A stretch of 64,000 nt of DNA from Spizellomyces punctatus DAOM BR117 (taxonomy: Eukaryota; Chytridiomycota; Chytridiomycetes; Spizellomycetales; Spizellomycetaceae), in contig NW_015971543.1 of the NCBI RefSeq assembly GCF_000182565.1, positions 1,180,138-1,244,137 on the forward strand, written 5' to 3'. Positions 11,090-25,245 of the stretch are shown piece by piece. The position numbers and the translations under genes were made by a program. Below the pieces are notes generated by a model. It had not been told where the DNA came from, did no database searches, and worked only from the letters and a program-made list of their open reading frames with translations. Each line of letters begins with the position of its first letter. Position 1 is the stretch's first letter.

Positions 11090-11342
11090 TGTGCTTCCGG
11101 AGGCAGTTGCAGCGAGAAGGAGGATGCGAAAAGGGGCGGACGCAGATAGTCAGAGACAAGAGACCGTATGCTCCCAGTCGCGGAGCAGCCGAACGGATCT
11201 CCAAATGTTAAAAGCTTTCGTTGTTTATCTTTAAAGCGTTTATTAGACTCGGACTAGCCGGGGGTCGATTCATCCATTGTTGACATGGCAATCAATGTCC
11301 TGACTCACACAAGCGCGCTGCGCGTTCAGCGATTTGGCAGCA
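11090..11342. promoter_or_regulatory. bidirectional promoter region PIS1 / GWT1
   Basis: The 253 bp between the two divergent start codons must contain the promoters of both genes. Coding on either side is well supported. No specific regulator site can be named with confidence. Confidence 0.55.
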
Positions 11343-13224
11343 ATGATGGACGAAGCAACACGACGGGCAAAGGAGGAGCACGTAACGGGACACAACGGAA
11401 CTTCCGTGCTGGAACTCCAGCAGGTTCTCACCGTCACATTGGTAATACCTGTCAAAGCCAGTGCGTCGACTTGACTGCTCACCATTTGTGCTCGGTCCGC
11501 GTGCGTAGTTGTCATATGCGCTATGGAAAGCGGTAACCCAGACCTGGCACCCAGGGCGGCGCTCCATGTTGTTGGAGTACTCATGTGAATTTGCAACTCT
11601 CGTTTTGCCGTTCCTTCTGTCTGTGACGACAGAGTGGAAGTCACAAACCTTAGCTGCCCTGCTGCTAGCCACAGTCTTTGTGTCCTGCTTGCCAGTCCCG
11701 CAACACGTCGAAAAAGCGGCAAAGAACAAGCCAACAAAGTCAATCGCCCAATTTCATCTGCCTTTCCTAACTCCAGTTCGAGGATGCCTACAAGTGGTTA
11801 CGATAATATGCATCCTTGCGGTGGACTTTCGCGTATTTCCTCGCCGATTTGCTAAAACAGAAACATTTGGTACATCCCTGGTCTGTCCCAAACTTCAATT
11901 TTGTTACATATCAAGACCTGCAAACTGGTTGGACAGCTTCTTAATAGAACATCTGTTTTTCCTGTGCAATTTAAGATGGACCTTGGAGTTGGCCTCTTCA
12001 TCTTTTCGGGTGGCGTGGTGGCAGGCCCCCGTCTGAAGACAACTGCCGGTGAACCTATCGAGAAGCTCTACAAGAGTATAAAACTGTGCACTCCCGTAAT
12101 GATTCTGGGAGTCGCGAGGATGATATTGACGAAAGGGGTGAACTATCAGGTTGGTTGACGCCATGAACCTTGGAGGATGTCGAACCCCATTAGTAAAAAA
12201 ACAACACATATGTGACTGCAGGAGCATGTCACAGAATATGGGGTGCATTGGAACTTCTTTATGACGTTGGCTCTGATTCCTTTAGTCATAACGATCCTAC
12301 AGCTGCTGGCTCCTGGATTGAGCTTCACCACACTGGCGGTAGTGATTTCCGTAGGTAGGCCGCGACATGACATTCAACGAATTGTTCGCGTGGGCAGAGT
12401 TGAGCAATAACACTGGGAAACAAGCGTACACGATCCTTTTGCAGAATATGGGCCTCGAGCGATACATCATGGAAGCTCCAAGAGACAATATTTTTAGCAT
12501 GAACAGAGAAGGCATTTGCAGTTTTTTCGGTGAGACTCTCCCTTTCTAAAGTAGAATGATTGCCAACACGCACTGACTGGACTATCGTGCGGAGCCCAGG
12601 CTATTTGGCAATCTTCCTTCTTGCGGCGGATATCGGCGCGAGATTAAGGATGTACACCACACACCAGACTGTTCCTGTAGCGCTGCCCCAAATTCTGAGA
12701 GAGCTGCTCGCCATCTTAATATCCCTAAGCATCGCTTTCGCTGTGGCGACTCAGATACTCGGAATACAAGTATCAAGGAGACTGGTCGGTGGTCTTTCCC
12801 ATTTGGATTCCCAAGCAAGCACTCGTTATTGGTCTAAATTGGTATCTCTGTAGGCCAACATCTCCTACGTGCTGTGGGTCTCTCTATCCGGAGTCTACCA
12901 TGTATCAGGATGCGCCTTGATAGATTTGCTATATGGGACAAGAGCTGAGATACAGACGCCTTTACTCTACAAGGCCATTAATAGGAACCAGCTGGCGATA
13001 TTTCTAGTGGTACGTCTAGCCGTTTATGTAATGCAATTCGTCCTCGCGTCATATTAACTTGCTCACTCCATAAGGGAAATCTCCTGACCGGCCTTGTAAA
13101 TCTCTCCGTTAATACGTTGGAAGTGTCAGACAGCACAGCATATGCGATACTTACGTTGTACATATTTATAGTTGGTGGAGTGGCAGTGATCCTCGATCAT
13201 CTCAATTTAACGCTAAAGCTATGA
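11343..13224 (+). CDS. GWT1: GPI-anchor inositol acyltransferase (GWT1/PIG-W)
   Basis: GWT1/PIG-W acylates the inositol of GlcN-PI in the ER during GPI anchor synthesis. Eight exons: 11343-11441, 11509-11880, 11976-12149, 12222-12354, 12425-12529, 12600-12784, 12854-13009, 13075-13224; frame closes at 457 residues. Landmarks in order: [98 protein letters not shown] and NRNQLAIFLVGNLLTGLVNL, all characteristic of the family, with about a dozen hydrophobic spans. Either of two adjacent ATGs may be used. Donors at 11881 (GTCTGT), 12150 (GTTGGT) and 12785 (GTCGGT) have a pyrimidine at +3. Confidence 0.95.
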
Positions 13225-13471
13225 GGAGTTGCAGCTAAGGAATCCGGCTCGCAAACCTCGCTAAGTACAGTGTTAAGCGTGCCAAACAACACCGGAGTGT
13301 TTAGAAGGATTGACAGTGTATTGAAAAGCCAATATTGGAAGGTACACGGTAATAGAGCAACTAAACTAAATAGGCTGCTATCCCAATGACACACAAATAG
13401 CGATACGCCGTTATACGCAGAAAGCAGTTCCCTGCACTACATCCAGTAACTTACGCAATGGGAATACGCCA

Positions 13472-16400
13472 CTATTGACCAATGCCGAGACTTTTCATTT
13501 CGCTGCTCAACCATTCTTCAACTTTGTCTTCCGAGGTCAGGGCTTTCCGCGGCGTCACTTGCTCTTTGAGTGGCTTCATGTTCGTCGAGTCTTCCACCGC
13601 AGGTGGAAAAGTCCCACCGGCAGGGACATGGATAGGTTTATGAGGCGGCCCACCAGAAGCGTAATGGGTCATTGCCATCCCGGGATAGAATGAAGCAGCA
13701 CTTTCGCCTGACTGGGGTGCAAAAGGAGATCCAAACGGTGGCCAGAAGGGGTAACCCATTTGAGGAGGCCCACCCCACGGGTATGCTCCCATGGGTGACA
13801 TCGGTTGGAATGGCGGAATCGGCTGCGGATTTGTGGCCGTTTGGTTGCGGTAGCCGGCTGCCCAGTTGAAGGGATATGGACTCCAGCCGGCGGGCCCCGA
13901 TGTCAATGGCGGTGATTGAAGTGCAGGTTGCTGCGGATGTTTATCGACGATGACATCATCAACTGGCGGACCTTTTGGACTTGCTTGCTCCTCTACGAAA
14001 GGGGACGGATGTGATTCCTTATCCAATTCATCGTCATTCTCCTTTTTGCCACCAATTGGCTCTGCCGCCGAAGAAAGAACCCTAGGACGCCCCAACTCCT
14101 GGTCCTTTGAATCGCTGTCTTGATGAGAACTTTCTGTCTCCTTTGTTGGCAGCTACATGCTTGTTAGCTGCCTGTGCCACGTCCAGAAACTCAAGTCATG
14201 CCTACATTTAGATGTTCACGGAGCTCCGCATCCAAATATGCACGCAATTCCAGCAAAGCTCTCTCCATTTCTGTCGACATTCGTCCTTTGAATTGGACTC
14301 CCTATGGCAAGTATTACATCCAGAGACTCAGCTCACAGCGCAAAATTCGTGAAAAAAGCCGTCAAGTACCCCGTGTTTTAGCGAATATAAAATGCTGATA
14401 TCGTACGCTTTCGCAATCGTATTAAGTTGATCAATCAGCTCGCTTTCCGCGGTTTGATTAGATCTCAGACCCTTTGTCACATCGCCTGTTCATGAACACA
14501 TCACTTAGACAGCCTCCAAGAGCTATAGAAATGCCAACTGAACCATGAAATACGTACTATCGAAGAGGTGTACGACGACAGGCTCCAAAGGACGTATTTC
14601 TGGCAAGATTTCTTCCTTCGGGTTGTCAAGGTTCCCACTGGATCCAGACCCGTCCTTTTTGATGTTGCCGGTTGGACTCTGTTCATTCACTCGCATTTGA
14701 GGTTGCACAACTTCCACGATTGGTTCTCGTTCATCCGCTTGGCATCTGGCCGGTTCCTTGGCAGTCGGAGTTTGGTCACGACCAGAACTCTGGTGGGCTG
14801 CGGGGGTCGCTGATTGCTGAACCTGCTAGCACAATTGTTAGTGGTGCATAGAGTGCCATCCCAATCAAGAAAGCTACTACCTGATCATGCGATCTGCTCT
14901 TTCCGGAAGTCGTTTTCTGTAGGTTGTCCAACGCCAGAACCACAGAATCTATATTGGCTTGTGCGCCCTTGAGATATACCACCTGTCACTCACAAAGTAA
15001 TATTACTATTAAACCAGACTGTTAATACTGCTTAAGCATACCTGATCGCCATTTTGGTAACAAACATCGACTTTGTGTTCTTTGCAGAATTGACGAATTT
15101 CTCGCAGGAGATCGACAGTTTGCTCATTCGCCATTAAGATCGTGTCCGGTTCAAATTTCCATGTCCGCATGTTCTTCATCTGAAAAGTAGCATTAAATGC
15201 ATTAGCGTAAATTTACAGTCATGGCTGAAATCGGAAACAGCGACTGGGATACAGCTTACGATGTACGGTTTAAATCCTTTGTAGGTCCTTATGGTATCTT
15301 GTTCAGCTTTCACGACATCCTCTTCATTCAACCCTCTAAAGATCAGGGTCTGGTCGGATGTTAACCACCTTGCAATGTCAGCTAGGTATGTGCAATCACT
15401 CACTGTGAGGAGGGTATCAAATTTTGCATCTACATTGCTGGCTTTAGCGATTTCGTTGATTTTCTCTTTAAATACTTCAGCCAGCGTGGGGCCGTTGCTA
15501 GATTCCCCATGCGCTGAAAACTTTTGCGCCACTTCCATGATTTCGTCGTCAAAGTGAATGGTTTTTGTGAATTCGTCTGAGTTGGAAGCAGGGCTACTTG
15601 AAGAGCCGGACTTGATCTCCTTAGTCACAATTGCTATCCTGCCCGAATCTGAAGACGTCTGTTCAATCAAAAGCCTCGCAGCGCTTTCTTCGAGGCCCTA
15701 GATGTTTCACATCAATTCAAGATGTGTATCATGGTCTCGCAAAATGCAGCCACTTGACAAATACCGGTTGCAGCTCACGCAATACAGCACATTGAAAAGA
15801 ATTCAACTGCTTCGTCGCCTCGGATATCATTTGGTCTTTCTGAGATGTTCCTTTTCCTTTCATTAAGACGCACTGACTCGGAGGAATGCTTTCAGAGGAC
15901 GTGAAATATGACGAATTACTTACAAATGGTACTCACCCTATTGTCATACTCCGGAACAATTGAGATACCATGCATATCTGCCAAGTATTCAAGTTTCTTT
16001 TGAATTCTTTCCTTTCCTGCAACTGTATCGAACAGATGCGCTGCAACATCGGGATTCAAGCGAATGCGTCGCATCTGCTCCCCAATCAGCGCACACAGAC
16101 GAAGTCGCCTAACTGAGGATGTTAGCTTCCGCAAACGAGCGCGAAAGAATCATCTGTTTATTACGCCTGATGTAAAGATTTTTCGTCCGACCCAAGGATC
16201 TGAAAGGTACCCGATTTCTTGTTCTCGCCAACAGCTGTGTGGGTCTCTACGGCAATCTCCCTAAAATGCAAACCAGATTTGACGGGATGAATTCCATCTT
16301 TAAAAGTCGGCGAATTTAGAATAGCAAGAAAAGGCGCACCTCACTTTTGGGTAGTTTCCGACAGAGTCCCACGTCTTAGGAAGAAGGACAAAGGTCTCCA

Positions 16401-16636
16401 GCGAAGGCAATAAGGCTCCCATCTCTGCGTACTGACAATGTCAATCAGAAATAAGCAGGAAATCCAAACTTTGGACGACGAGCTTGGATAATGTTAACGT
16501 GGGAAAAAACGGGCCTTTGGACGAGAACTTTGACAGGTGAAGTGTCGGGATTGCTTACGCAATCCTCGTCACGTGCATTACTGTTGTGAGTCTCCTCCAA
16601 CTCAGACCAGCTGCTCAACTTTTGAACGCGGGTCAT
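13472..16636 (-). CDS. unrecognised protein with KH-like modules and Pro-rich tail
   Basis: I cannot assign this gene to a named family. Supported minus-strand exons: 16636-16559, 16431-16345, 16256-16165, 16108-15937, 15872-15765, 15697-15260, 15179-15042, 14982-14881, 14822-14558, then smaller exons and a last one ending at 13472. Two modules share one pattern: a helix, a short strand (ADMHGISIVPEY; KEHKVDVCYQNGD), a strand ending in Lys-Gly (CVLMKGKG; VVYLKGAQ) and a second helix (KDQMISEATKQLNSF; NIDSVVLALDNL). That order resembles KH domains without a clear GXXG loop. The C-terminal 200 residues are rich in Pro, Gly and Phe (PPQMGYPFWPPFG) and end in a short helix, LTSEDKVEEWLSSEMKSLGI. 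RNA binding is an inference only. Exon 1 is the least certain. Confidence 0.6.
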
Positions 16637-16646
16637 CTACGGAAAA

Positions 16647-17355
16647 ATGCCAGTCGCCTACCTAAGCCGAACAGAGCATTTCTCAGCTGCACATAGGTTG
16701 AACACTCCCAAACTCTCTGAGGAGGAGAATAAAACGTTATATGGGAAATGCAATCACCGACATGGGCACGGCCATAACTACAAGGGTAGGGGGACCGAGG
16801 ATTCCTATCCTCTCCTCCTTGACGCTATTTACAACTCACTTATCATCTATGTATGACCTGTTTTTAGTTGAAGTCATTGTGAAGGGACAGGTAACGGAAT
16901 GAGAATTCCATTCTTCGGTGCAAGGTCTTGAAATTCCTGTACAATATCTCATTCTGTGCACTGTTAAGATTGACCCTGTGACCGGGATGGTCTTGAATAT
17001 AACCGAACTCAAGGAATGCATGAAAAGCGCTATTATCGATTTGATGGACCATAAAAACTTGGTATAATATCCATGAATATGTCAAGTTATAGGAAGGGAT
17101 TGCTCATGCACTGCTCACTAGGATGTCGATGTACAATATTTCCATGACAAACCAAGGTAAATCGACCACTTACATAGATGCGCAAGAACAGACAAGTCAT
17201 ATGTTTTCTTATTTGCCGTGAAATCTCGTAGTACGGCGGAGAACATAGCAGTGTTCATATGGGACAATATGCAGCGCATACTACCTAAAGGAGAGTTGCA
17301 TGAAATTCGGTTACATGAAACCGACAACAACGTTGTTCTTTACCGTGGAGAATGA
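16647..17355 (+). CDS. 6-pyruvoyl-tetrahydropterin synthase
   Basis: PTPS converts 7,8-dihydroneopterin triphosphate to 6-pyruvoyl-tetrahydropterin, the second step of tetrahydrobiopterin synthesis. Exons: 16647-16785, 16868-16890, 16969-17061, 17122-17156, 17232-17355; 137 residues in frame. Zinc ligands are His16 (FSAAHRL) and His41/His43 (HGHGHNY), with the catalytic Cys35 in YGKCNH. DPVTGMVLNITELK, DHKNLDVDVQYF, STAENIAVFIWDN and LHETDNNVVLYRGE complete the family pattern. Exon 2 has only 23 bases. Its start codon lies 10 bp from the predicted start of the opposite-strand KH-like gene, and its 3' end faces Beclin, 64 bp away. Confidence 0.95.
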
Positions 17356-17419
17356 ATTCGTGTATTGAGAAGCAGTACAGTAATAAGACTATGTACAAAA
17401 TCCGAACCGACAGAGAGGG

Positions 17420-19392
17420 TCATATTGCGCTACTGGACGACGCCCTCGTGTTCATTCGCGTGCAGCAAAAAGCGAGAATCCATTTGAGATCAATAAGCAT
17501 ATACTTGAGAGCTTTGGTCCATGCTTCGTCCTGATTGAATTGTAATCGTATAGAGGTGTCGCCGATCTTGTCTTTGCTGATTCTACATGGTCGATAAAAT
17601 AGTCGCATTAGTACCGAATGGACGCAGAAACAACTCAGTGGAGTCACCTGTAGGGCAAGCGAAATTTGGGATCTCGCTGTTCTGCGTAGTCCCCTATCTG
17701 TTGCAGGCAATTCAAAAATGAAACCAGAGCATTGTCGAAGCGGCGGTTCCAAAACAGCATTCCCTTCAGGTCCCCTGAACCATACCTGAGAGTATTACGA
17801 AAGAGTGTTACGCAGCCGATAACAGAAATCTATCAACTGACTACCTACTTACAGTTCATGAACGCCCTTGTCACCGTCAGTCTTTTCGATTCTTGAGAAG
17901 CTACCCATCGGAACCAAGCGATAGCTGGGACAGACAATAAATTTAATTCCGCCACCTCCATAGTGACTCGCACAGCTACATACCCTTTGAAAGTGAAGTT
18001 CAGCTTACTAGCCATCGTATCGAGAAGGAGTAACGCTTGACCCATCGCAGCGTTTATTTCACTCCAATCCACCTAATGGCAGAGGGATGAGCAAATATCT
18101 AGCGGACAGCTTGGAAAATAATCGTTGGCGCAGCGAATTCTAACCGGTTGATTGGGCAAACGACCCATTCGAAAACCTTAGACTAGCCATCAGTATAGGC
18201 TATCGGCAGTACGAGAGGTACAAAAGACTCTCACCATTGATTGTACCGAATGGCCCATCATGCCAGATTCTGAACGTATCATTATAGACGTTCGTTTTTT
18301 TAAGCTTCTCCAGCTGATTGGAGACGTATTCATAGTTGAGGTTGACACTGTCGCGCTCGTTGTAGTACTTCTGCAGCTCATCCTGCAGGCTGTTGATTTC
18401 CTGCCAGTAGCTGTTTATACAAAGGCTAATCAGATTCTGACCACGCCTTCATCACATATCAAAATGGCACATACTTGAGCTTCAGTGCATCCACTTCCTC
18501 CAGCTCGGTTTTTGCCACTTCCAGTTCCTCCTTCAATGCCACCTTCTCCTTCTCCAGATCCTTAAGCACATCCAAGGCATTGCGCTCTTGCTCCTTCAAC
18601 TAAAGGGATACGAGAGCGACAGTATAAGCAGTTGACTTTGACCATCTTTACCGCTTGCTAGTCTACGCTTTGCGTACCATGACGACATCTGCTTCCGTCA
18701 CACGGCGTCCTTCTCCAGCTTCCTCGTCAGCAACCAAAGTTGCCAGATATGCTTCATAAGCTTCTTTTTCTTTCCGAACCTCAGATAGCCGCTTTTCCAG
18801 CTTTATTATGAGTTCGTCAGCGCAGTCTTGGCATAATGGATGATCGACTTGTGATACATGAGAGATCAGGTCAAACAGCTTCCCCGCCGTTTTCAATCGA
18901 TGGCTGAGGCTCCCTCGTTGTTGGTCCTCCGCAGTACCGCCTTTGGAGCCCCTCTGCGGAGCGACTAATAAGGGAGACACTTGCGACTTTGAGAGCATGA
19001 CAAATGACTCTTGGATCGGTATTGACAATTTGTTTCCCGATCCCTTGCGGTTCACAGAGGACGGCGTTGGATGAAAAGACCGAGTTCCATGGTTAAGACT
19101 CGGCGTGCTGCCTTCCATTATCTGAGGAGAAATCTGAGAGCCATTTTCCACGACTGTAGCTAATGTGCGAAAAAAGTTTGAGCATGTAGTCCTGCGGGGT
19201 GCCTTTGAACTAGCATAATCGGCAGAAAGACCAACCAACAGCTTCTTCATATGGTATATTTTCTAGCAAAGAGGGGTCCAACTTGATCGGTTGCGAGCAG
19301 CTGCAACAGAAGTAGCTGGCTAACATAAAGTCAGACGGTCCCCATCTCTCCATTGTCGACCGACGGATAGCGCCGTGCTGCGCAACTAACAT
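17420..19392 (-). CDS. ATG6: Beclin 1 / ATG6, autophagy PI3K complex subunit
   Basis: ATG6/Beclin is a subunit of Vps34 PI3-kinase complexes that drive autophagosome nucleation and endosomal sorting. Nine exons: 19392-19236, 19159-18678, 18599-18475, 18410-18235, 18176-18145, 18072-17984, 17924-17853, 17785-17648, 17582-17420; the chain closes at 477 residues. An N-terminal CxxC ([13 protein letters not shown]) comes first, then a disordered part, [11 protein letters not shown], a long coiled coil, and the evolutionarily conserved domain ([77 protein letters not shown]). The start could instead be the in-frame ATG at 19353. The C-terminus ends in a short serine-rich tail. The donor at 19235 is GTTGGT. 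Confidence 0.95.
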
Positions 19393-19463
19393 CGTGTAGT
19401 AAGCAAGAGTGGCTTTGCCGAACCAGGTGCTTCATTCCTCCTTCTGCCCCAGTTGACCAACTA

Positions 19464-20200
19464 ATGTCATCTACATACAAATCCAAATATGTTCGACTTC
19501 AGGAGAGGTACCGTTCTCTCGCAAAGGTGAAGATATGCAGTAGGAGCAGCCACCCCGCGGATGCGCATCTTAATAACGTCGCCTTTCATTAGGAACGGTC
19601 GGAGCTCGTTACTTATTTAGAGAAGGCTATGAAAGATGTGAAGAGTCTGAAGACGGAAAACCAGTGTGTTGCATATGCTGTTTGTTGCACTGGAAACTAT
19701 CCGCTGAATTTGTCCTTGTTCTTGCGTAGACAACTTCTCGACTTGATAATTCTTCTTACCCCCAAAGGGGCCGAAGAGTGAGGAAGTGGTGTTAACTATT
19801 ACAGCGGTTTTATATCATTAAATTTGGTGCATTTCATTTAAGCTCTTCAGATGAAAATGTCAAAGCTTCTGCCTCCGATGATTCACATAGTTCGGGTGCC
19901 TCTCGCGACTCGAACACGTCCGACGACGACATACCAGGTCTTTTCCTCAAGACCGCTATTGTGGCACCTACTGTTTCCTGAAGGCTCACTCTTGGCTTTC
20001 CTACATAGATTCTGATGCGGAACGCTACCATTCACTTCAGAAAACACCTAGTCACCGGGGACGAAAACGCAAAGTGTGTGGAGGATCACCCCGAAAGTTT
20101 GCGTTGTTATATCTGACACATAATTTGCTTCTAGGAGAACGAGGCCGTCCTGCCCGCGCATGCCAGCCCTAAGAAGCGAAGAAAGCAACTATCACAATGA
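19464..20200 (+). CDS. small INO80E-like coiled-coil protein
   Basis: Six short exons (19464-19526, 19593-19663, 19730-19777, 19843-19937, 20009-20073, 20135-20200) close in frame to 135 residues. The first 65 residues form a coiled coil, KSKYVRLQERYRSLAKERS then LEKAMKDVKSLKTENQQLLD, resembling the N-terminus of metazoan INO80E (KKKYRNLKRKLKFL ... FLLDRLL). An Asp/Ser-rich stretch and two basic patches (RGRKRK, PKKRRK) follow, consistent with a nuclear protein. INO80E is a chromatin-remodelling complex subunit. The match rests on one short coiled coil, so I leave the gene symbol empty. The gene is convergent with MCM7. Confidence 0.6.
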
Positions 20201-20437
20201 TGGTGGCTCTTATCGCAGACTGCATCATACACAACCCACTGAAACTTATCCATCGGAACCGTCACCAATATAGAAACACTAGACTGAGAGCGCCCCATAG
20301 TCCTGCCGATCTACACGTCGGGGCAAGAAAGACTAGAGGGGAACGCAAGCGACTATATTCGCATTGAACATCCGTTCAGATATATACACGGTCAATAAAT
20401 ATTCACACGTTGTCCGTCAGCATTTGGGTCGCCCCAA

Positions 20438-23614
<3,177 letters not shown>

Positions 23615-24092
23615 GTTGAACTGTCTTCGGCGGGAGCGCGACGGAGAGAGGCAAGCACAGGTAAACGATCAATACAAATCTGTTCTAGAACGATATGCGC
23701 CGAAATTTTCAGGGATAGCACCGAAGCTGTAGATGGGTTGTCCAGTAGTTGAGTGACCGTGAAGCGAAAGCGATTTCGGACGCCAGGTGCATGTCCGAAA
23801 GTATATTACATAAGCAAGAATACTCAAGGTCGCCAGTTCCATTCGAGTAAGACCAGCAACTGGAATGGCTCGACTTCTGCTTCTTTCACCTTTAATTACA
23901 CCGCTGTTTAATATGATGATGTTTATTCCGTATTTATTTTGTTGCATGATATATTTGCAAATGCTCGCACTATGTCGCAATAAACATTGCCGAATTCTGT
24001 GTCCGATCAACTGGATTCGGACGCGTTGCTGCGTCGCACTCTCAAGCTTCACAGACCATTACCGCTTGCATTCCCTTCCCTAAACTGAAAGC
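23615..24092. promoter_or_regulatory. bidirectional promoter region MCM7 / MAD2
   Basis: This 478 bp region lies between two divergent cell-cycle genes. It contains a perfect MCB-type hexamer ACGCGT and, 15 bp before the MCM7 ATG, a GGCGGGA E2F-like core at 23629-23635. A 127-codon minus-strand frame inside it has no family likeness and is treated as chance. Confidence 0.5.
24021..24026. promoter_or_regulatory. MCB-type box ACGCGT (MBF site)
   Basis: ACGCGT is the palindromic core bound by MBF (Mbp1-Swi6 type) factors at fungal G1/S genes. It lies 67 bp before the MAD2 start codon and about 400 bp from MCM7. One hexamer alone is weak evidence; the flanking genes give it weight. Confidence 0.4.
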
Positions 24093-25092
24093 ATGGCAAC
24101 TATACAGAAGGGGAAGACCATCACATTACGTGGGTCTGCTCAAATTGTCGTTGAATTCTTCAGTAAGTGTGGTGGGCATTGGCGTTGATGTATAAAGTGC
24201 TCATCTTTGCAACACCAAAAGACTATGGTATTAATAGGTAGAGCAGCAGTGTTATCACTGTCGGCATGACTTGAATTACTCATAACCTTCTGCCGTAACC
24301 GCCGAAAAGCATTCTCTTTCAACGTGGGCTTTACCCTCCCGAAGGTCATAATGAGCTATCTGCAGCTGGACGTATACAGAGACGGATACTGATAGTTAGG
24401 CACTATTTGCAGACTTCCGAATGGTTAAAAAGTATGGATTGAATCTCCTTCTGACCTCCGATGACGGCGTGCAAGCATACCTCAAAGCCATTTTATCACA
24501 ACTTGACAGTACGTTCTTATACTGGGAGTACAATCCTAGTCTTCTAATAATTACCATCGTTCTTAGAATGGATCGTCGCCAAAAAAATAAGTAGATTGGT
24601 CATGGTCATCAGCTCCAAGGACACTCGAGAGGTGCTCGAGCGATGGTCGTTCGATATACAATTAGAACAATCAGACGATCGCAAGGAGAATTTTTGCGAG
24701 TATGTTAGCTGGAAATGACTGCATGAGAATTCGCGACTCATCCGCATTGCAGAACCAAGAAGAGTAAGACGGAGAAAGAGATAAATTCGCAGATCGCTGC
24801 GGTCATGAGACAGATTACCGCCAGTGTATCCTTCTTACCGATGCTTGAAGATCCTTGTAAGCTTCCAGGTTTAAATTACTCTCTTAGGGGCTCACTACTG
24901 ACGCGCTGACGTGTCCCAGGTACCTTTAATATACTCGCATACACTGATAAAGATGCAGAAGTCCCTGCCGAGTGGATTGATTCTGACGCACGCCTAATTA
25001 CGAAGAACGCGGAGCAAGTGAAGTTGCGAAGTTTCTCGACAAGTGTCCATAAAGTTGATGCTTTAGTAGCGTACCGTCTCGGCGACGACTAG
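24093..25092 (+). CDS. MAD2: spindle checkpoint HORMA protein MAD2
   Basis: MAD2 binds MAD1 and CDC20 at unattached kinetochores and restrains the anaphase-promoting complex. Seven exons: 24093-24162, 24222-24237, 24310-24344, 24413-24508, 24567-24699, 24753-24856, 24920-25092; 208 residues, the usual family length. The HORMA fold is complete: TLRGSAQIVVEFFNYGINSILFQRG, YPPEDFRMVKKYGL, KISRLVMVISSKDTREVLERW, ITASVSFLPMLEDPCTFNIL, and the C-terminal safety belt AEQVKLRSFSTSVHKVDALVAYRL. Exon 2 is a 16-base microexon, needed to keep the NYGINS segment and the frame. It shares its upstream region with MCM7. Confidence 0.96.
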
Positions 25093-25245
25093 ATCTCTCC
25101 CCTCTAGATTAGGCTGATAAGGGTCCAAGTACATTGTATATAACTCTGCTTTAAAGATGCATATTTCATAGCAATTGTCATTTGACAGAGGGCTATACCG
25201 ACGTGTCCAACCGGCCGCACGATAAATAATCTACCTTCTAGAGCT

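Noticed and set aside
19160-19250. 27-base intron or read-through in Beclin exon 1
   Set aside because: Too short to splice; the GTTGGT donor at 19235 with AG at 19160 keeps frame and gives normal intron length.
23669-24052. 127-codon minus-strand frame between MCM7 and MAD2
   Set aside because: No recognisable domain, lies in a divergent promoter region, odd composition.
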